A program made the translations under genes and the position numbers. Source: Bolinopsis microptera (lineage: Eukaryota > Ctenophora > Tentaculata > Lobata > Bolinopsidae). From it: a DNA stretch of 64,000 nt. The stretch lies in contig NC_087083.1 in assembly GCF_026151205.1 (NCBI RefSeq), positions 7,418,460 to 7,482,459 of the forward strand, read 5' to 3'. The notes under the pieces were generated by a model. The model did no database searches, was not told the DNA's origin, and worked only from the letters and a program-made list of their open reading frames with translations. Below are positions 26,501 to 36,918 of the stretch, piece by piece. Position 1 is the stretch's first letter; each line of letters opens with the position of its first letter.

Positions 26501-26740
26501 AAATAAACCGTGCATATTTTTAGAGATTTACGAGACTGTCATTCCAAATCGAGCACAGAACTCCACCGCGGAGGAAGCAAGTACAGATGTGTCCGATTTC
26601 AGTGAGAGTTTTAGCGCTCCCATGTTGACGGAGCAAGAAGTTCTGGAGGTGGAGCAGTGTGTTGTTATAGAAGTTCCTCGACATTTGGTCGGTGACTTGA
26701 GTGTGAAGAATGTTGCTACTGAAGAAGAGCCTGAAACTTG
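11529..26740 (+). CDS. Giant repeat protein, exon 1, segment 3 with CH-like C-terminal part
   Basis: This segment is an uninterrupted frame of about 5,070 codons, the cleanest part of the exon. Sixteen B units alternate with runs of one to fourteen A units up to about 25815, where the repeat ends in SGKPDSEYLDPD. Unique sequence follows: an acidic lead, a divergent CH-like stretch (25959-26262), then an acidic tail ending EEEPET. The exon most likely ends at 26740 before a strong donor (TTG|GTAAGTTT). Without splicing the frame stops at TAA 26742-26744. No start codon needs to be assumed: the apparent N-terminus at 11598 is only an internal TTG, and the frame is open back into the indel-rich stretch. 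The domain combination suggests a cytoskeletal linker with a very long disordered spacer; this is inference. Confidence 0.8.
25959..26262 (+). other. Divergent calponin-homology (CH)-like stretch
   Basis: About 101 residues, from LEINIAQINVLISDY to FFVQFIDDSF, follow the CH2 pattern of actinin/filamin-type proteins. There is a hydrophobic helix, then TNLTTDINDGVILSILVN (family: nF..dw.dG..l.aLv), then LIASEKFLPISGLGL (family: A...aek.LgI...l), then FEDF and a final hydrophobic helix. The usual Trp before the DG is replaced (DINDG). In the CH family such domains bind F-actin, microtubules or signalling partners; a single type-2-like CH alone often binds actin poorly. The assignment is by eye and needs a profile search. 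Confidence 0.5.
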
Positions 26741-26921
26741 GTAAGTTTCATTTTTGCTGAAATTTTGCTTGTTTAATTTGCTGCATAAAGAATCATTTTA
26801 TAAAAATGTATTTTAAATTTGCTTTGATTGTGTTGCTACGTATCGCTGATTAATGTGAACATAATTCTCGAATTTTGATACTGATTTTACTCTGAAATCA
26901 AGCTTATCTGCATTTTTTCAG

Positions 26922-27080
26922 GAAATGGCTATATTTTCAGAGCTGCTGTACTTTGGAGATCTGTGCTGTGCCTTTATCGTCAATGTTTTCGCTTTTCATA
27001 ATGTGCTATTGTCTTTCACCTCAATGTCATTCACAATCATATTATGTTAGCCATCATATTACAATTATCATGTCACAAAC
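26922..27080 (+). CDS. Possible small exon 2 of the giant gene (tentative)
   Basis: A good acceptor (gcattttttcag, AG at 26920-26921) follows the 26741 donor. Splicing gives TGG and an open frame of 53 codons starting KWLYFQSCCTLEIC, Cys-rich and hydrophobic, almost membrane-segment-like. The only donor of GTGA type before its TGA is the weak AAC|GTGATA at 27081, which would join in phase to 27198. I propose it because joining 26740 directly to 27198 makes TG+A, an in-frame TGA. Alternatives: the TGA is real and this is a last exon of a shorter isoform, or the gene ends at 26744. Confidence 0.3.
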
Positions 27081-27197
27081 GTGATAAAATTAAAAGGTTT
27101 ATAGAAATAGGTTCATAATAAAGATCATATTAAGATTACTGCCAATTATTTGACCCGGTTAATCCAGAAATATCTTAACTCTTCCCATTTTGTGTAG

Positions 27198-30100
27198 AAC
27201 GGAAAATGCAGAGAGAGATTTCCGGGCGGCAGAGCGGAACAAGCTCACTCCCACAGTAACTACACTGAAAAGAACCAGGTACTACACAACCAAACACAAT
27301 GGAATCTGTGTCACCACCGAAGTCAAGGAGTACACCAAGAAAACAACGTATGTGTACCCGGAAGGAACAAAACCCCCAGAGCTGGATAACATCTCACTGA
27401 AAAGCAATTGCGTCCAAGAAAAGAGTAAGGTTTCTAAGAAGTTTACTCCGATTGGTAACGATGAATTGGAGGCTCTGATCGACTCCAACGATCCCTTTGA
27501 TCTGTCGAGACTGGACACGGATTCTCACACTCATATCTACAATCTAGATGATGATAAACGCAGCGATGCAAGCTCTTTTACCTCAAAAGATTTCAACATC
27601 ACCTCCTCGGGAGACAAATCAGAGAAATCGGAGAAGATAGAAATGGAAACAAGTTTGAACCACCCAGCTGTTTCAGATAAACTACCTTCAGAAAACATTA
27701 AGTTTACCAAGTCTGATAGAGAGTCACCAGGTCCAGAGACGTGCAAGTTAAACCGACTGTCATATAACCAGGCGCTTAAGGATGAAGTAGTGCAATCTGA
27801 CAAAAGTTCCACATCTTCTTCTTCATCCTCTTCTTCATCCTCTACAGATGCTAAATCAGCTACTTTTAATGACACATCAGAAGGTAAATCTGATGGTAGT
27901 TACAAGAGTTCCATTGTGGGAAAGAAAGGATCATTCTTCCCGAATATCTTCAATAACATTTGTAAAGGACCTGATACAAAGAGTGTTGATATGCAGGACG
28001 AACCAGAATCTCTGCCAACTGATAATACCAGCTGTGTAGGAGTGACAGTCGACAGCTCTTCAAAGCCAAGTATTCGAGTAAGCAAAGACTCTATAACTAT
28101 CCCCTCAAAAAAGAGCAGCAAATCCAGTTTGGAAAAGAAGAGCAAACCCTCAAAGATGCCAATGTGTCCTCCATTTGGCAAGAAATATCCTCCAACTTCA
28201 CCAGTTTCAGATCGAGCACCTTCACTGTCACCCCCCTCGAAACCACCGAGATCACCTCAAGTTATTCACATACCTCTGACAGATCCTGAAAGTGAGAAAG
28301 AAGATCCATTATATGATGTACCTCTGGAGACTGTACCTGTGGAGACTGTACATGTGGAGTCTGTAGCTGATGTAGAGTCTGCTCCGGTTAGTGATTCCGT
28401 TCCAGTGTGTCAGGTTGAGCCAACTTACGCAGAAATTCCGTCAATTGTTGATGATGTAGTGGAACAAGTGGAAGCAACTCCTGAAATTGAAATTGACCAT
28501 GATCTCAAATTATCTTCACCATTGACAGAAAAGTCCGAATCAGGCAGAGAAGCAGAAACTCATTCAAAGAAAACAACATCCAAGGAGTCACCAAAATCAT
28601 CATTGAAACTCGAAACTTCGATTAGAATACCATCATTAATAGACACCGATTCATCCCTTAAAAGCCCTCGAAAATCCTCCTCAAAAGATAAAGAAAAGAA
28701 AACATCTCATGTTCTGAAAACGCCACTTGAAATACACCCCAAGGCAGTCCGAGTCCACGGTGATAAAAAGAAACGACCCTTCAGTCTCTGCGGGTTGGGG
28801 AAACCGGATATCTCTGAAGAAGAACCAAAACCTAAAAGTGGACGACCAACATCATGCTTTGGAGGACAACCGTCACTTGAAATGTCTTCCTCAGATTCTG
28901 ATGACAAGGACGATACTTTGAAACATGGTCAGTCCATAAGCTCGATCGAGTCATTTGTAATATCCTCCTCACTGGTGAGACCCATTAAAAACCCTTCACT
29001 AAAACCAAGACATCTTAAAGTCGGACTAAACCCCGACGGATCCTTAATGATAGATGATAGCGGCTGTCTTCTTGACCCTGACGGCCATCCCCTAGTTTAC
29101 CTCGGTCCAGATGGTTCCGAGAAACCCAACTTCCATCCCGCTTTAGGCCCAGTTGTTGGACCGGATGGGGCGGTTTACAGTCCAAACGGCAAGCCTATGC
29201 TCAATCCTGATGGAAAGCCTATAATCCTGAGTCTGAAGCCTTCACAACCGGCACCACTTGTCCCAGTCCCTCCAGATGACAATGGGAATCTGCTAGGACC
29301 TGACGGGGAACTGCTAATTGGACCTGACGGTGAACCCATCAAGTGCCTGGTGGATGTGTGCATACCTTATATTGACCCAGCTGGTATTCTCCATGGGCCG
29401 GATAAAGAGCCCATAAGGGACCCTGAAAAAGGGGAACCCATCCGAATAAAACTGAACCCTGATGGAAGCATTCCCCTGGACGAGAATGGGAATATTCTAG
29501 ATGAGGACGGTAAAATTGTGAGGCCCTCCAACCCCATAAAACCAGGGAAAGATCCATTAAGTGTTGTGGTTATAGCTCCTGATGGAGGTGTGATCGGACC
29601 AGATGGGAAGCCTGTAAGGAATAATGAAGGAGAACCTGTCAAGACGTTGTGTCCATGTGGGGATACACCTCTCCAAGTAAATGATATAGGTGAGCTACTG
29701 GACGCGGACGGACTCCCTATAACAGTTGAGGAGATACCTGTTACTCCTCTAGTGACCTATATTTTACCAGAAATAGAACCAGATGGGAGTGTGCTGGACC
29801 CCGAGTCGGGTCTCCCAGTTATCACCCCGGAGGGGGTCCCCGTTCTTGTGGGACTCAGACCAGATCCTAACTTTGTACCAGTAGATATGTGCCCCAGTGG
29901 TCCAAATGAGGAGGGTATGTTGGTGGATGATGAAGGGATCCTTTTATTGGGACCAGACGGTAATCCTGTAAAGTGTCCTTCAGTTAGGATTGGTTGTCCA
30001 TACATCTCAGATGATGGAACTATGCATGGTCCTGATAAGTTACCACTCCTTAATCCAGAGACTGGGAAACCCATCAAGATAAAACTCAATCCTGATGGGA

Positions 30101-31277
30101 GTCTCCCGGTGAACGATGATAAAAATATGCTAGATGAGAATGGAGATGTGATTCCTGGATTGAAACTAGGTGAAACACCTTTGGGAGACGTTATCATAGC
30201 TCCTGATGGATTAGTGCTCGGACCGGACGGGAAACCATTGCTTGATAGCGAAGGAGAACCCAGAACAGTACACCACCCAGACACTGGCATACCCCTCACT
30301 GTTAACGAGGACGGAGACTTGCTCGACACAAAAGAAAACCCAATTCCACTTCCTGGATCCGAAAAACCCGTTAAACCGATTTTACACAACTTTTCCTGTC
30401 CTCACGTGAGACCTGATGGTTCCGTGTACGATTTCGGAAAACCGATAATCACGTACGATATCCCAGAGGAGAAGCTTAAACCCATACTCCCTCAGAAAGC
30501 ACTCCCACTGGGAACTGAGGTTGGCCAAGCTCTGCAGCGAGCAGTGGATCTGAGTTCTGAGGAGTCTTGCTGCCACTCTTCCGCCCCTGTCCCACCTCCG
30601 CGAGTAAAGAAGAGTAGATCATTGTTAGGTTGGAACCCGTGTACAAGGGGTGAACCAGAAGCGCAGGTAGACGATGCTGGAGTGGTGTCCTCTGCTGTCT
30701 GCTCTGAGACCCGCACCTCCAGCAACACCTCCAGTAACACCACCACTGTGCCGACCAGTAAACCTGCTCTACTAGGGGGACTGCTCAATAAGATCCGGGG
30801 CAGGAAGAAGGAGAGGACCACACCCCAACTGAAGAGATCAACCTCCGTCCCTACATCCCTCTACTCCAGCACTGAGTCCCTGATAGTGGTCACCTACAGG
30901 ATCCGTAAGAAGCGAGGTCAAAGTGCTCCTCCTCAAGCGAAGAAGAGACGCCCCACTTTGGTGACTATTGACTGTAACTATGGTGACGCCCCTACCTACT
31001 TGTCACCAATGTATGTGGCAGACATTGTAGGAACCTTCAACTCAGAAGAGACAACCCCAGCACCCGAAGTAGTCGGTTACCATGACAACATCCTGGATAA
31101 GATCCGTCAGTTTAAAGACACCCCACCTACCACCGGTGCTAAAGAGAACCAGTCCCACGTCTTCACGTCCTGTCACTGCAGCTCCGCAACTACTCGCAGC
31201 TCCGTGGGTATCGGCACGGGGTGTGATGTAATCCAGCACGAACAGTTTCAGTACATTCCTAACCTGGTGGATCTGGA
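27198..31277 (+). CDS. Exon 3: Ser-rich region, Tyr/Pro motifs and GPDG repeats
   Basis: About 1,360 codons are open between acceptor tgtgtag (27195-27197) and donor GA|GTGAGT (31278). The N-terminal third is disordered and Ser/Lys/Glu-rich with a Ser run. A Pro-rich segment (PPSKPPRSP) fits SH3-type ligands, and YDVP and YAEIP tyrosines fit SH2-type ligands (YDVP matches the Crk/Nck preference). The middle is a 460-residue block of short GPDGKPV/LNPDGSL repeats (29013-30400). The C-terminus is basic (KKRGQSAPPQAKKRRP) and then Thr/Ser/Cys-rich, ending IPNLVDLE. I do not recognise the family. The phase-2 end joins in frame with the exon at 32062. Whether it belongs to the same gene as the repeat exon depends on the 26740-27198 junction; same strand, tight spacing and matching phases favour it. 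Confidence 0.7.
29013..30400 (+). repeat. GPDG/NPDG short-repeat domain with a 636-bp super-repeat
   Basis: Around 30 copies of a loose 9-14-residue motif of the type hGPDGKPh occur, with h hydrophobic, and variants NPDGSL, DENGNIL and DEDGKIV. A larger unit of about 212 residues is present twice: the stretch from NGNLLGPDGELLIGPDGEP through HGPDKEPI and IRIKLNPDGS recurs 636 bp downstream as EEGMLVDDEGILLLGPDGNP through HGPDKLPL and IKIKLNPDGS. The regular turn-strand pattern suggests stacked beta-hairpins. Asp/Asn/Gly spacing could bind calcium, but no complete EF-hand loop is visible. Confidence 0.8.
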
Positions 31278-31705
31278 GTGAGTACCCCTGAAATTCCACC
31301 TAAAATTCCTTAAATCATTACTTTAATCGATACAACACTCAAGTAGTTGTTGAAAGCCGGCCTCACCTGCATTTTAATAGTGCTGCAATCTGCTCGCTAA
31401 CTCTTAAATGTCCCTCCCCTCTACGGCTTCTACCTGCCAATAATAAGCCTCGCCATTATATTAACTACTCATTCTTTCTATCTGAAACCCAAATAAGTGT
31501 CATGTGTCATGTGCTGTCGGGTTCCTAATTGTTGCAGAGTTACTGTGCTGCGTTTCTATTCTCTCTCAGAATCTTATAATACAAATGTTAACGAGCTGCA
31601 GCTGTTTTACAAAAGATTGAAATTCTTATTTTTACAATGGCACAAATGTGGTTTACCATGGTAACCATGGTAACCATGTTTGTTAGCTGGAAAATAATTA
31701 ATGTT

Positions 31706-31897
31706 GGTTACGCTGGTAACAGCGTGTGTTACTATGGTAACAGCGTGTGTTACTATGGTAACAGCGTGTGTTACTATGGTAACAGCGTGTGTTACTATGG
31801 TAACAGCGTGTGTTACTATGGTAACAACGTGTGTTACTATGGTAACAGCGTGTGTTACTATGGTAACAGCGTGTGTTACTATGGTAACAGCGTGTGA
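31706..31897 (+). repeat. 21-bp minisatellite made of X-box-like half-palindromes
   Basis: About nine copies of ggtaacagcgtgtgttactat lie in the last intron (31278-32061) of the giant gene. Across each junction the sequence reads GTTACTATGGTAAC, close to the RFX X-box palindrome. It is preceded at 31653-31675 by overlapping ttaccatggtaaccatggtaacc and followed at 31974-31987 (GTTACCATGGTGAC) and 31995-32008 by related single sites. The three open frames across it (YGNSVC repeats) follow from a unit divisible by three and are not coding. Confidence 0.9.
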
Positions 31898-32061
31898 GCC
31901 TGCGTAGCCATGGAAACCTACGCGTGTGTTACTATGTCAATTGTCGACGTACCTTGCCAAGGTAACACTAACAGTTACCATGGTGACAATATGCATTACT
32001 ATGGCAACAACGTGCGTGTAAGCCAGACCCCACCCCTAGTAACACAACATCCACGTTTCAG

Positions 32062-32269
32062 GTACATGCGCGAGATGGGCACACAAACAGACATGATAGA
32101 AGAGACGTGCGTTACCACGGACAACTGCACGTGCGAGCTGTGCACCGCACTGACGGCGCACCTGGAAGAGCTGGCACTGAGCATGGGTATCGGAAGTGAG
32201 GTTGTGCACTTGTTTGTGCACGTGTGTCAGACTTGTCCTCTTCTTGCGGAGGAGAGCAGGGACCAGTAG
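32062..32269 (+). CDS. Last exon: TQT motif and two CxxC pairs
   Basis: Acceptor cacgtttcag (AG at 32060-32061) joins GA from 31277 to G, making GAG, and continues YMREMGTQTDMIEE. The exon encodes about 69 residues and stops at TAG 32267-32269. The GTQT core resembles the TQT anchor of dynein light chain LC8 ligands. The CTCELC and CQTC pairs lie about 25 residues apart with His between, so a small metal-binding fold is possible. Exact phase agreement across the 784-bp intron and the polyA signal 300 nt downstream support this as the 3' end of the gene. Confidence 0.65.
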
Positions 32270-32572
32270 AGTGCACTGTCTCCCCGGTTGCAGGGGGTCC
32301 TGTGTTCTGCCTCGCTAGTGAGATAGTGGCTTGAGTAGACACGATCCTTTTTCTCGAAGTATACTGTGATGACTGCGAGAGCATTTTTCAGAGTTAAGAG
32401 TAACGCTGAGAGAAACTATGTGATACTCGAGAGCGCTTTTCAGAGTTAAGACTTACAGAGCTTAAATATGAAAATGAAGTTTTTGGTCAAGTTGATCTTA
32501 CTATCTTAGGGTGGCATTGGTAACTTATGCGTTGAAAAGTAGTGAGAGGGTAATATGATTATAATAATTTTA

Positions 32573-32578
32573 AATAAA
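32573..32578 (+). terminator. Polyadenylation signal AATAAA of the giant gene
   Basis: AATAAA lies 304 nt after the TAG of the last exon in an AT-rich stretch (tttaaataaatgtac). The interval 32270-32572 is read as 3' UTR; no other gene is seen in it. Confidence 0.55.
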
Positions 32579-32929
32579 TGTACATATTTAAGGAGAATGT
32601 ATTTTTCTTGAGATGTAGATATTTTCTTCAAGATCGACTGACCAATTTATTTTGATATTAATACTTCTTATTTTCTGTGATCTAAAATCAGAAACAAAAC
32701 AGATTAAAAGCTTTATAAATTGCTGTGAAAAAGTTTTTATTTATAAAGTTATTAAAGAATCCGTCAGTCTATATTTTATTGAAAATGGAAAAAAAATAGA
32801 AAATGACATATTTTAAAATAAAATTTGCTCTAGACCAAGGTGATCAGAAAAATGGCTATTAAAATACCTATAAAGCCATAACACATAAGAGCTCTTTAAA
32901 GTTTTAAGAGAAGTACAACGTCTGCAGTC

Positions 32930-33262
32930 TGATGATCTATATCTAAAACTTCTCATTTCACCGTCTGCTCTATTTTCGAAACTTCTCATTTCGCCGTCTG
33001 CTCTATAGTCTATATCTAAAACTTTTCATTTCACCGTCTGATCTATATCTAAAACTTCTCATTTCACCGTCTGCTCTATATCTAAACTTCTAAAACTTCT
33101 CATTTCACCGTCTGCTCTATTTTTGAAACTTATCATTTCACCGTCTGCTCTATTTTTGAAACTTCTCATTTCACCGTCTGATCTATATCTAAAACTTCTC
33201 ACTTCACCGTCTGCTCTATTTTTGAAACTTCTCATTTCATCACCGTTTGCTCTATTCTTGAA
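32930..33262 (+). repeat. About 33-bp tandem array, imperfect
   Basis: Copies of cgtctgctctatttttgaaa followed by cttctcatttcac repeat about ten times, with variants tatatctaaaac and gatctatatc. The minus-strand frame (FKNRADGEMRS repeats) is open only because the unit is divisible by three. The preceding 32601-32929 is AT-rich with nothing recognisable. Confidence 0.85.
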
Positions 33263-34847
33263 ACTTTGCATTTCACGACAACGGTAATACCACTTAGCTA
33301 CAATCTCAGTTTTAAAACTCATGTCCAGTATTTATTTCTTTATGTGCTAGATTCACTCTTCATTTCACGACAGCCCACTCGCCAGTTTTAAAACTGAAGC
33401 CCAGTATTTGTTTCTTTGCGTGGTCGATTCTCTGTGATGTGGTGGCATCCGCCCCTTACGTTTCCATTAGTCAGCTCATTGTGGTTTTAACATGGAACAG
33501 TCAGACCTCAGCGAGAAGCAGTCGAGGTGGGAGGTCGAGGTGGGAGGTTTTTAAAATATGTAAAAGATTTTTGAAATTTGCGAAAGCTTGAGGCTGGAAT
33601 AATTCTTTCCTATCGTGTTTGGGGTAGACGAATTTTGGAAGCACCATCAGAGTAATTAACATAGTTTATTGGCTTAACAGTTAAATTTATAATTGGTGGG
33701 AGGACCTTTTTAGAACACGTACGTCTTAAACTCACTGCCAGTCCCATTAAATATGAAGAAACACTTTAAATACCAGACATACTTGAGCTTTCAAGTATGT
33801 TTTCAACTACCTGCTTGTTAAAGCTAAGCTTGCCAGCAGTTTAAGTACTGCTCCTTCATAAATTTAAAACGTTTAAGTAGTTTAAAAGATCACGTGGGCA
33901 GCACGTGCGTGTAATATGACGGCGCGTTCTTTTTTCGCTAGTACATATTACTTCTAGTCGTGTACGGTAGTACATCTCGTTTGCTTGATCAGTATGTCTA
34001 TACGTGACTTACTCGTATTTATCTGAGAGGATACCGATTTCCTGATATATCTCAAAGAGCTTGGAGGAGAGTTGGGTTAAAACGTTATTTCCACAGAATA
34101 TAACGGCGGTTGAAGGCGACAGAAGGGAGACCACTTTTTCCATCATCTATTCATATTGTGGAATCTTTTGTTGTGGAATCTTTTCAAATAAATGTTCTTC
34201 AGAGGAACATTGATATTTTAAACGTTACATTTTACTCCGTTTTTATATTAGTCCGAATCATTATACTGAGTCGGGACGATCCGAATTTATTGAATATCCA
34301 TTACGCTCTTCTAAGATCAGAATCAACTCCTTATGCATCCACACAACTTGCTATTGCTCCAACAACAATTAGACCGGGAGCTTTGCAAATTATAGTCTTA
34401 TGTGATAATCGTCGTCAACTCGCCATTAATTCGTATCAGTAATGAATTATCGGACAAATTATCAGATCTGAGAAGAAGATGAGCACAATATTTGTGTTGT
34501 CATGGAAACAGGGTATATTTGCTGCACCCTTTTCTTTTCTCACGTGGTAACCGGTATTTTACACCGCACTCGGAGGTGAAAATGAAGTGCATGCAACCTG
34601 CACACAATTACCAGGGTAACGGGAGATCACAACTGCAGGGTTCCGGGAGACAGAAGTATTGCCCTAATGCTAGGTGTGGGGGATAAGATAGGATCACCCC
34701 GGTTATCAGGCCTGAGAACTGAGTACCTGCTCTGAGAATCTGAGATATCAGTCAGACGCCTGCCCAATCTCCCGTCTAAATCAGGAGTAATCCAGTGTTG
34801 TCATGGAAACAGGGTGGGGACACATTACCTGTCACCACCAGTTGACT

Positions 34848-34861
34848 GTTACCATGGTTAC
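34848..34861. promoter_or_regulatory. X-box-like palindrome GTTACCATGGTTAC
   Basis: The site matches the RFX X-box consensus GTNRCC(0-3N)RGYAAC in 13 of 14 positions on the palindromic reading. The same 14-mer recurs at 36346-36359 and, less one base, at 41625-41638. There is no neighbouring transcription start to tie it to. Confidence 0.4.
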
Positions 34862-35398
34862 CGCCGCTAAGTAGGTGTGATGATTGCAGTTGACGCGAGT
34901 CAATATGTTTACTGATAAACGCAGTGTGAGCTCCCATTATATACAGCACTGTTTTGAGACTCCGGCGTACGTTTCTCTCCCTCCTTGCAGAGCCTTAAAT
35001 TATTATTCACTCCGTTCTGTCATTCCTTCTGAATTATAAGGTATCGTTAGCAAGGCGGTGCCGGGAATACTCGACATTCCACCGGCCCCTCATCGGAGGA
35101 CCCTCTAAAACACGTGGAGTCTTAGGAGAGGGTCCCTGAAAACCTGCCTGTAATTCTCTCTGCCTGTAATTACAACCTGGTGTCTCCGGAGCTGGTTCTG
35201 TCCTTGTAGGGCCTCTCTCTCTCTCAGCAGCTTGTCTGTATATTTGCGGGGGTTCGTTTAGAGCTCCAGGTAACCCCCCTCCTGCTGCTGAATTCCGTTA
35301 TTATTACGACCTTTTAGAGATTATATCGTGTTATGTTTAACAGTCGAGGGATAACCAGACTGCCACCGGGGGATCATTGTTCTGTTGTAACACACGCT

Positions 35399-35412
35399 GT
35401 TACCATAGTAAC
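35399..35412. promoter_or_regulatory. X-box-like site GTTACCATAGTAAC
   Basis: The half-sites GTTACC and GTAAC face each other across a 3-bp centre, the arrangement bound by RFX factors. It lies in a gene-free stretch. Confidence 0.4.
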
Positions 35413-36345
35413 AAGCGTTTCTTGGTTTCCAGCTGCGTCTGATATGTTTTTACCCCTCGAGGCCAAGTGACTACTAATTCTAAACCTTCTTATAAAGTTA
35501 TAATGTATCACAGTTACAGCTGATTCCTACCCAATAGAAGATCTAATCGATGATAAGTGCTGTTTAACAATGCCAGACTGATTTGGTATCGGCCGGGATT
35601 ATTGGTCCTTTTTGCTGCTCTTAACAACCGTCTCTCGCTCTACAGCAGCGTCTGTCTTTGATATTTCTTCTTCTCAAGACAGGTTTTCTTACAACAAATG
35701 ACCGAGTAGCAGCAATATTGATGCAGCAGTTATATTATCACAGTAATAGTAAAAACAGTCGACCTATCTGTCGCTGGAAACTGTCTCCCTAAAAATTTTT
35801 ACGGAGAGAATATGGCACGCCGTCCGAAATTGTTTGATTTGTGAACTCAAAACTCATGTTCAAAGAAGCTAAATCCTCGCGGCAAACCACAAATCTTCCT
35901 TTACTTGTTTCAAATATTGACTTCCTGACGTTTTCACGTGAATAAGATCATACGCCTCCACATTAGTAGGCGAATATTTACTCTTTGTCTTTTCAGATGT
36001 TTATCCCATTATTCCCACATCAAAGTACTTTTTGCTCCAATCTAAGCAGTTCCTTTTGTGATTCCTTTAACAGAGAGAGAAACATACTTACCGTAATGAT
36101 CAAAAAGCTCGTCATCAGTATTCAGAGCTTTTATAATTCTTTAATTTTTGCTTTCCACAATTCCGCGAACACGTTTATTTTTTCAGTTTGCTTTAGATAG
36201 TGCATCTGGAGAAGTTGGACGGAGAAGTTGTATAAAGATTTGCATCCTTTCAATTAGATTATTCTAATTGCGGTATAATTTCATGGCCAATACTTAAATC
36301 GGAATCCAGTTTCACAATCAGGATGAACAGGACCCACTAGCCATT

Positions 36346-36359
36346 GTTACCATGGTTAC
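36346..36359. promoter_or_regulatory. X-box-like site GTTACCATGGTTAC
   Basis: This 14-mer is identical to the one at 34848-34861, but the flanks differ, so it is not simply part of one longer copied element. Confidence 0.4.
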
Positions 36360-36904
36360 ACGAGCGAACACAGTCATTTCCGGGTATGTCGCTGCAGGAA
36401 ACGAGTAAGCCATATGAGGCGTTGCCGAGTGAGCTCCAGTAGGGGTCAAGGGTCAGAATAAGATTGTGATAATTAGTTCTTTATGATTGGATTTTAACGA
36501 TGCAGCCATTACAACACTAATAAGCCATCATGTAACCCCTAAAAAAGTGCCATATTAGACTAAACTTATAATGAGGATTTTCTGGTTGTTTCGATGTCTT
36601 TTTAAAGTTTCAATTTGACGTTGCTGCACGAATACCATAATACTTACACATTCCGCAATTGCACTATTACCATGCTTACACATTCCACAATTTCTTCAAG
36701 CTTCTCATCACTTAAGAATTGAGTTGTGAGTAGTTTTAAATTTAACAACCATGTGAACCAATTGACCCATTTTGAAAATACAGTTTCTGTTGTCTCCTTC
36801 CATTATAGAACAACTAACACACAAATGATTTTTACACGGATTTGCTGAAAAATGTTTTCAATCGGACCCATGTCGCAGACACCCACTATGACCACCAGTT
36901 GACT

Positions 36905-36918
36905 GTTACCATGGTAAC
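36905..36918. promoter_or_regulatory. Perfect X-box palindrome GTTACCATGGTAAC
   Basis: This is a perfect 14-bp inverted repeat fitting the RFX consensus. The upstream accaccagttgact is shared with the 34848 site, so these two copies may descend from one small mobile or duplicated element. Confidence 0.45.

Noticed and set aside
31637-31907. Repetitive ORFs YGNSVC and CVTMVTA
   Set aside because: These are the 21-bp intronic array read in two frames; the intron is defined by matching exon phases at 31277 and 32062.
34110-34442. 110-codon plus-strand ORF
   Set aside because: It starts at a TTG, with no family, no splice sites in phase and AT-rich composition; it could be chance.
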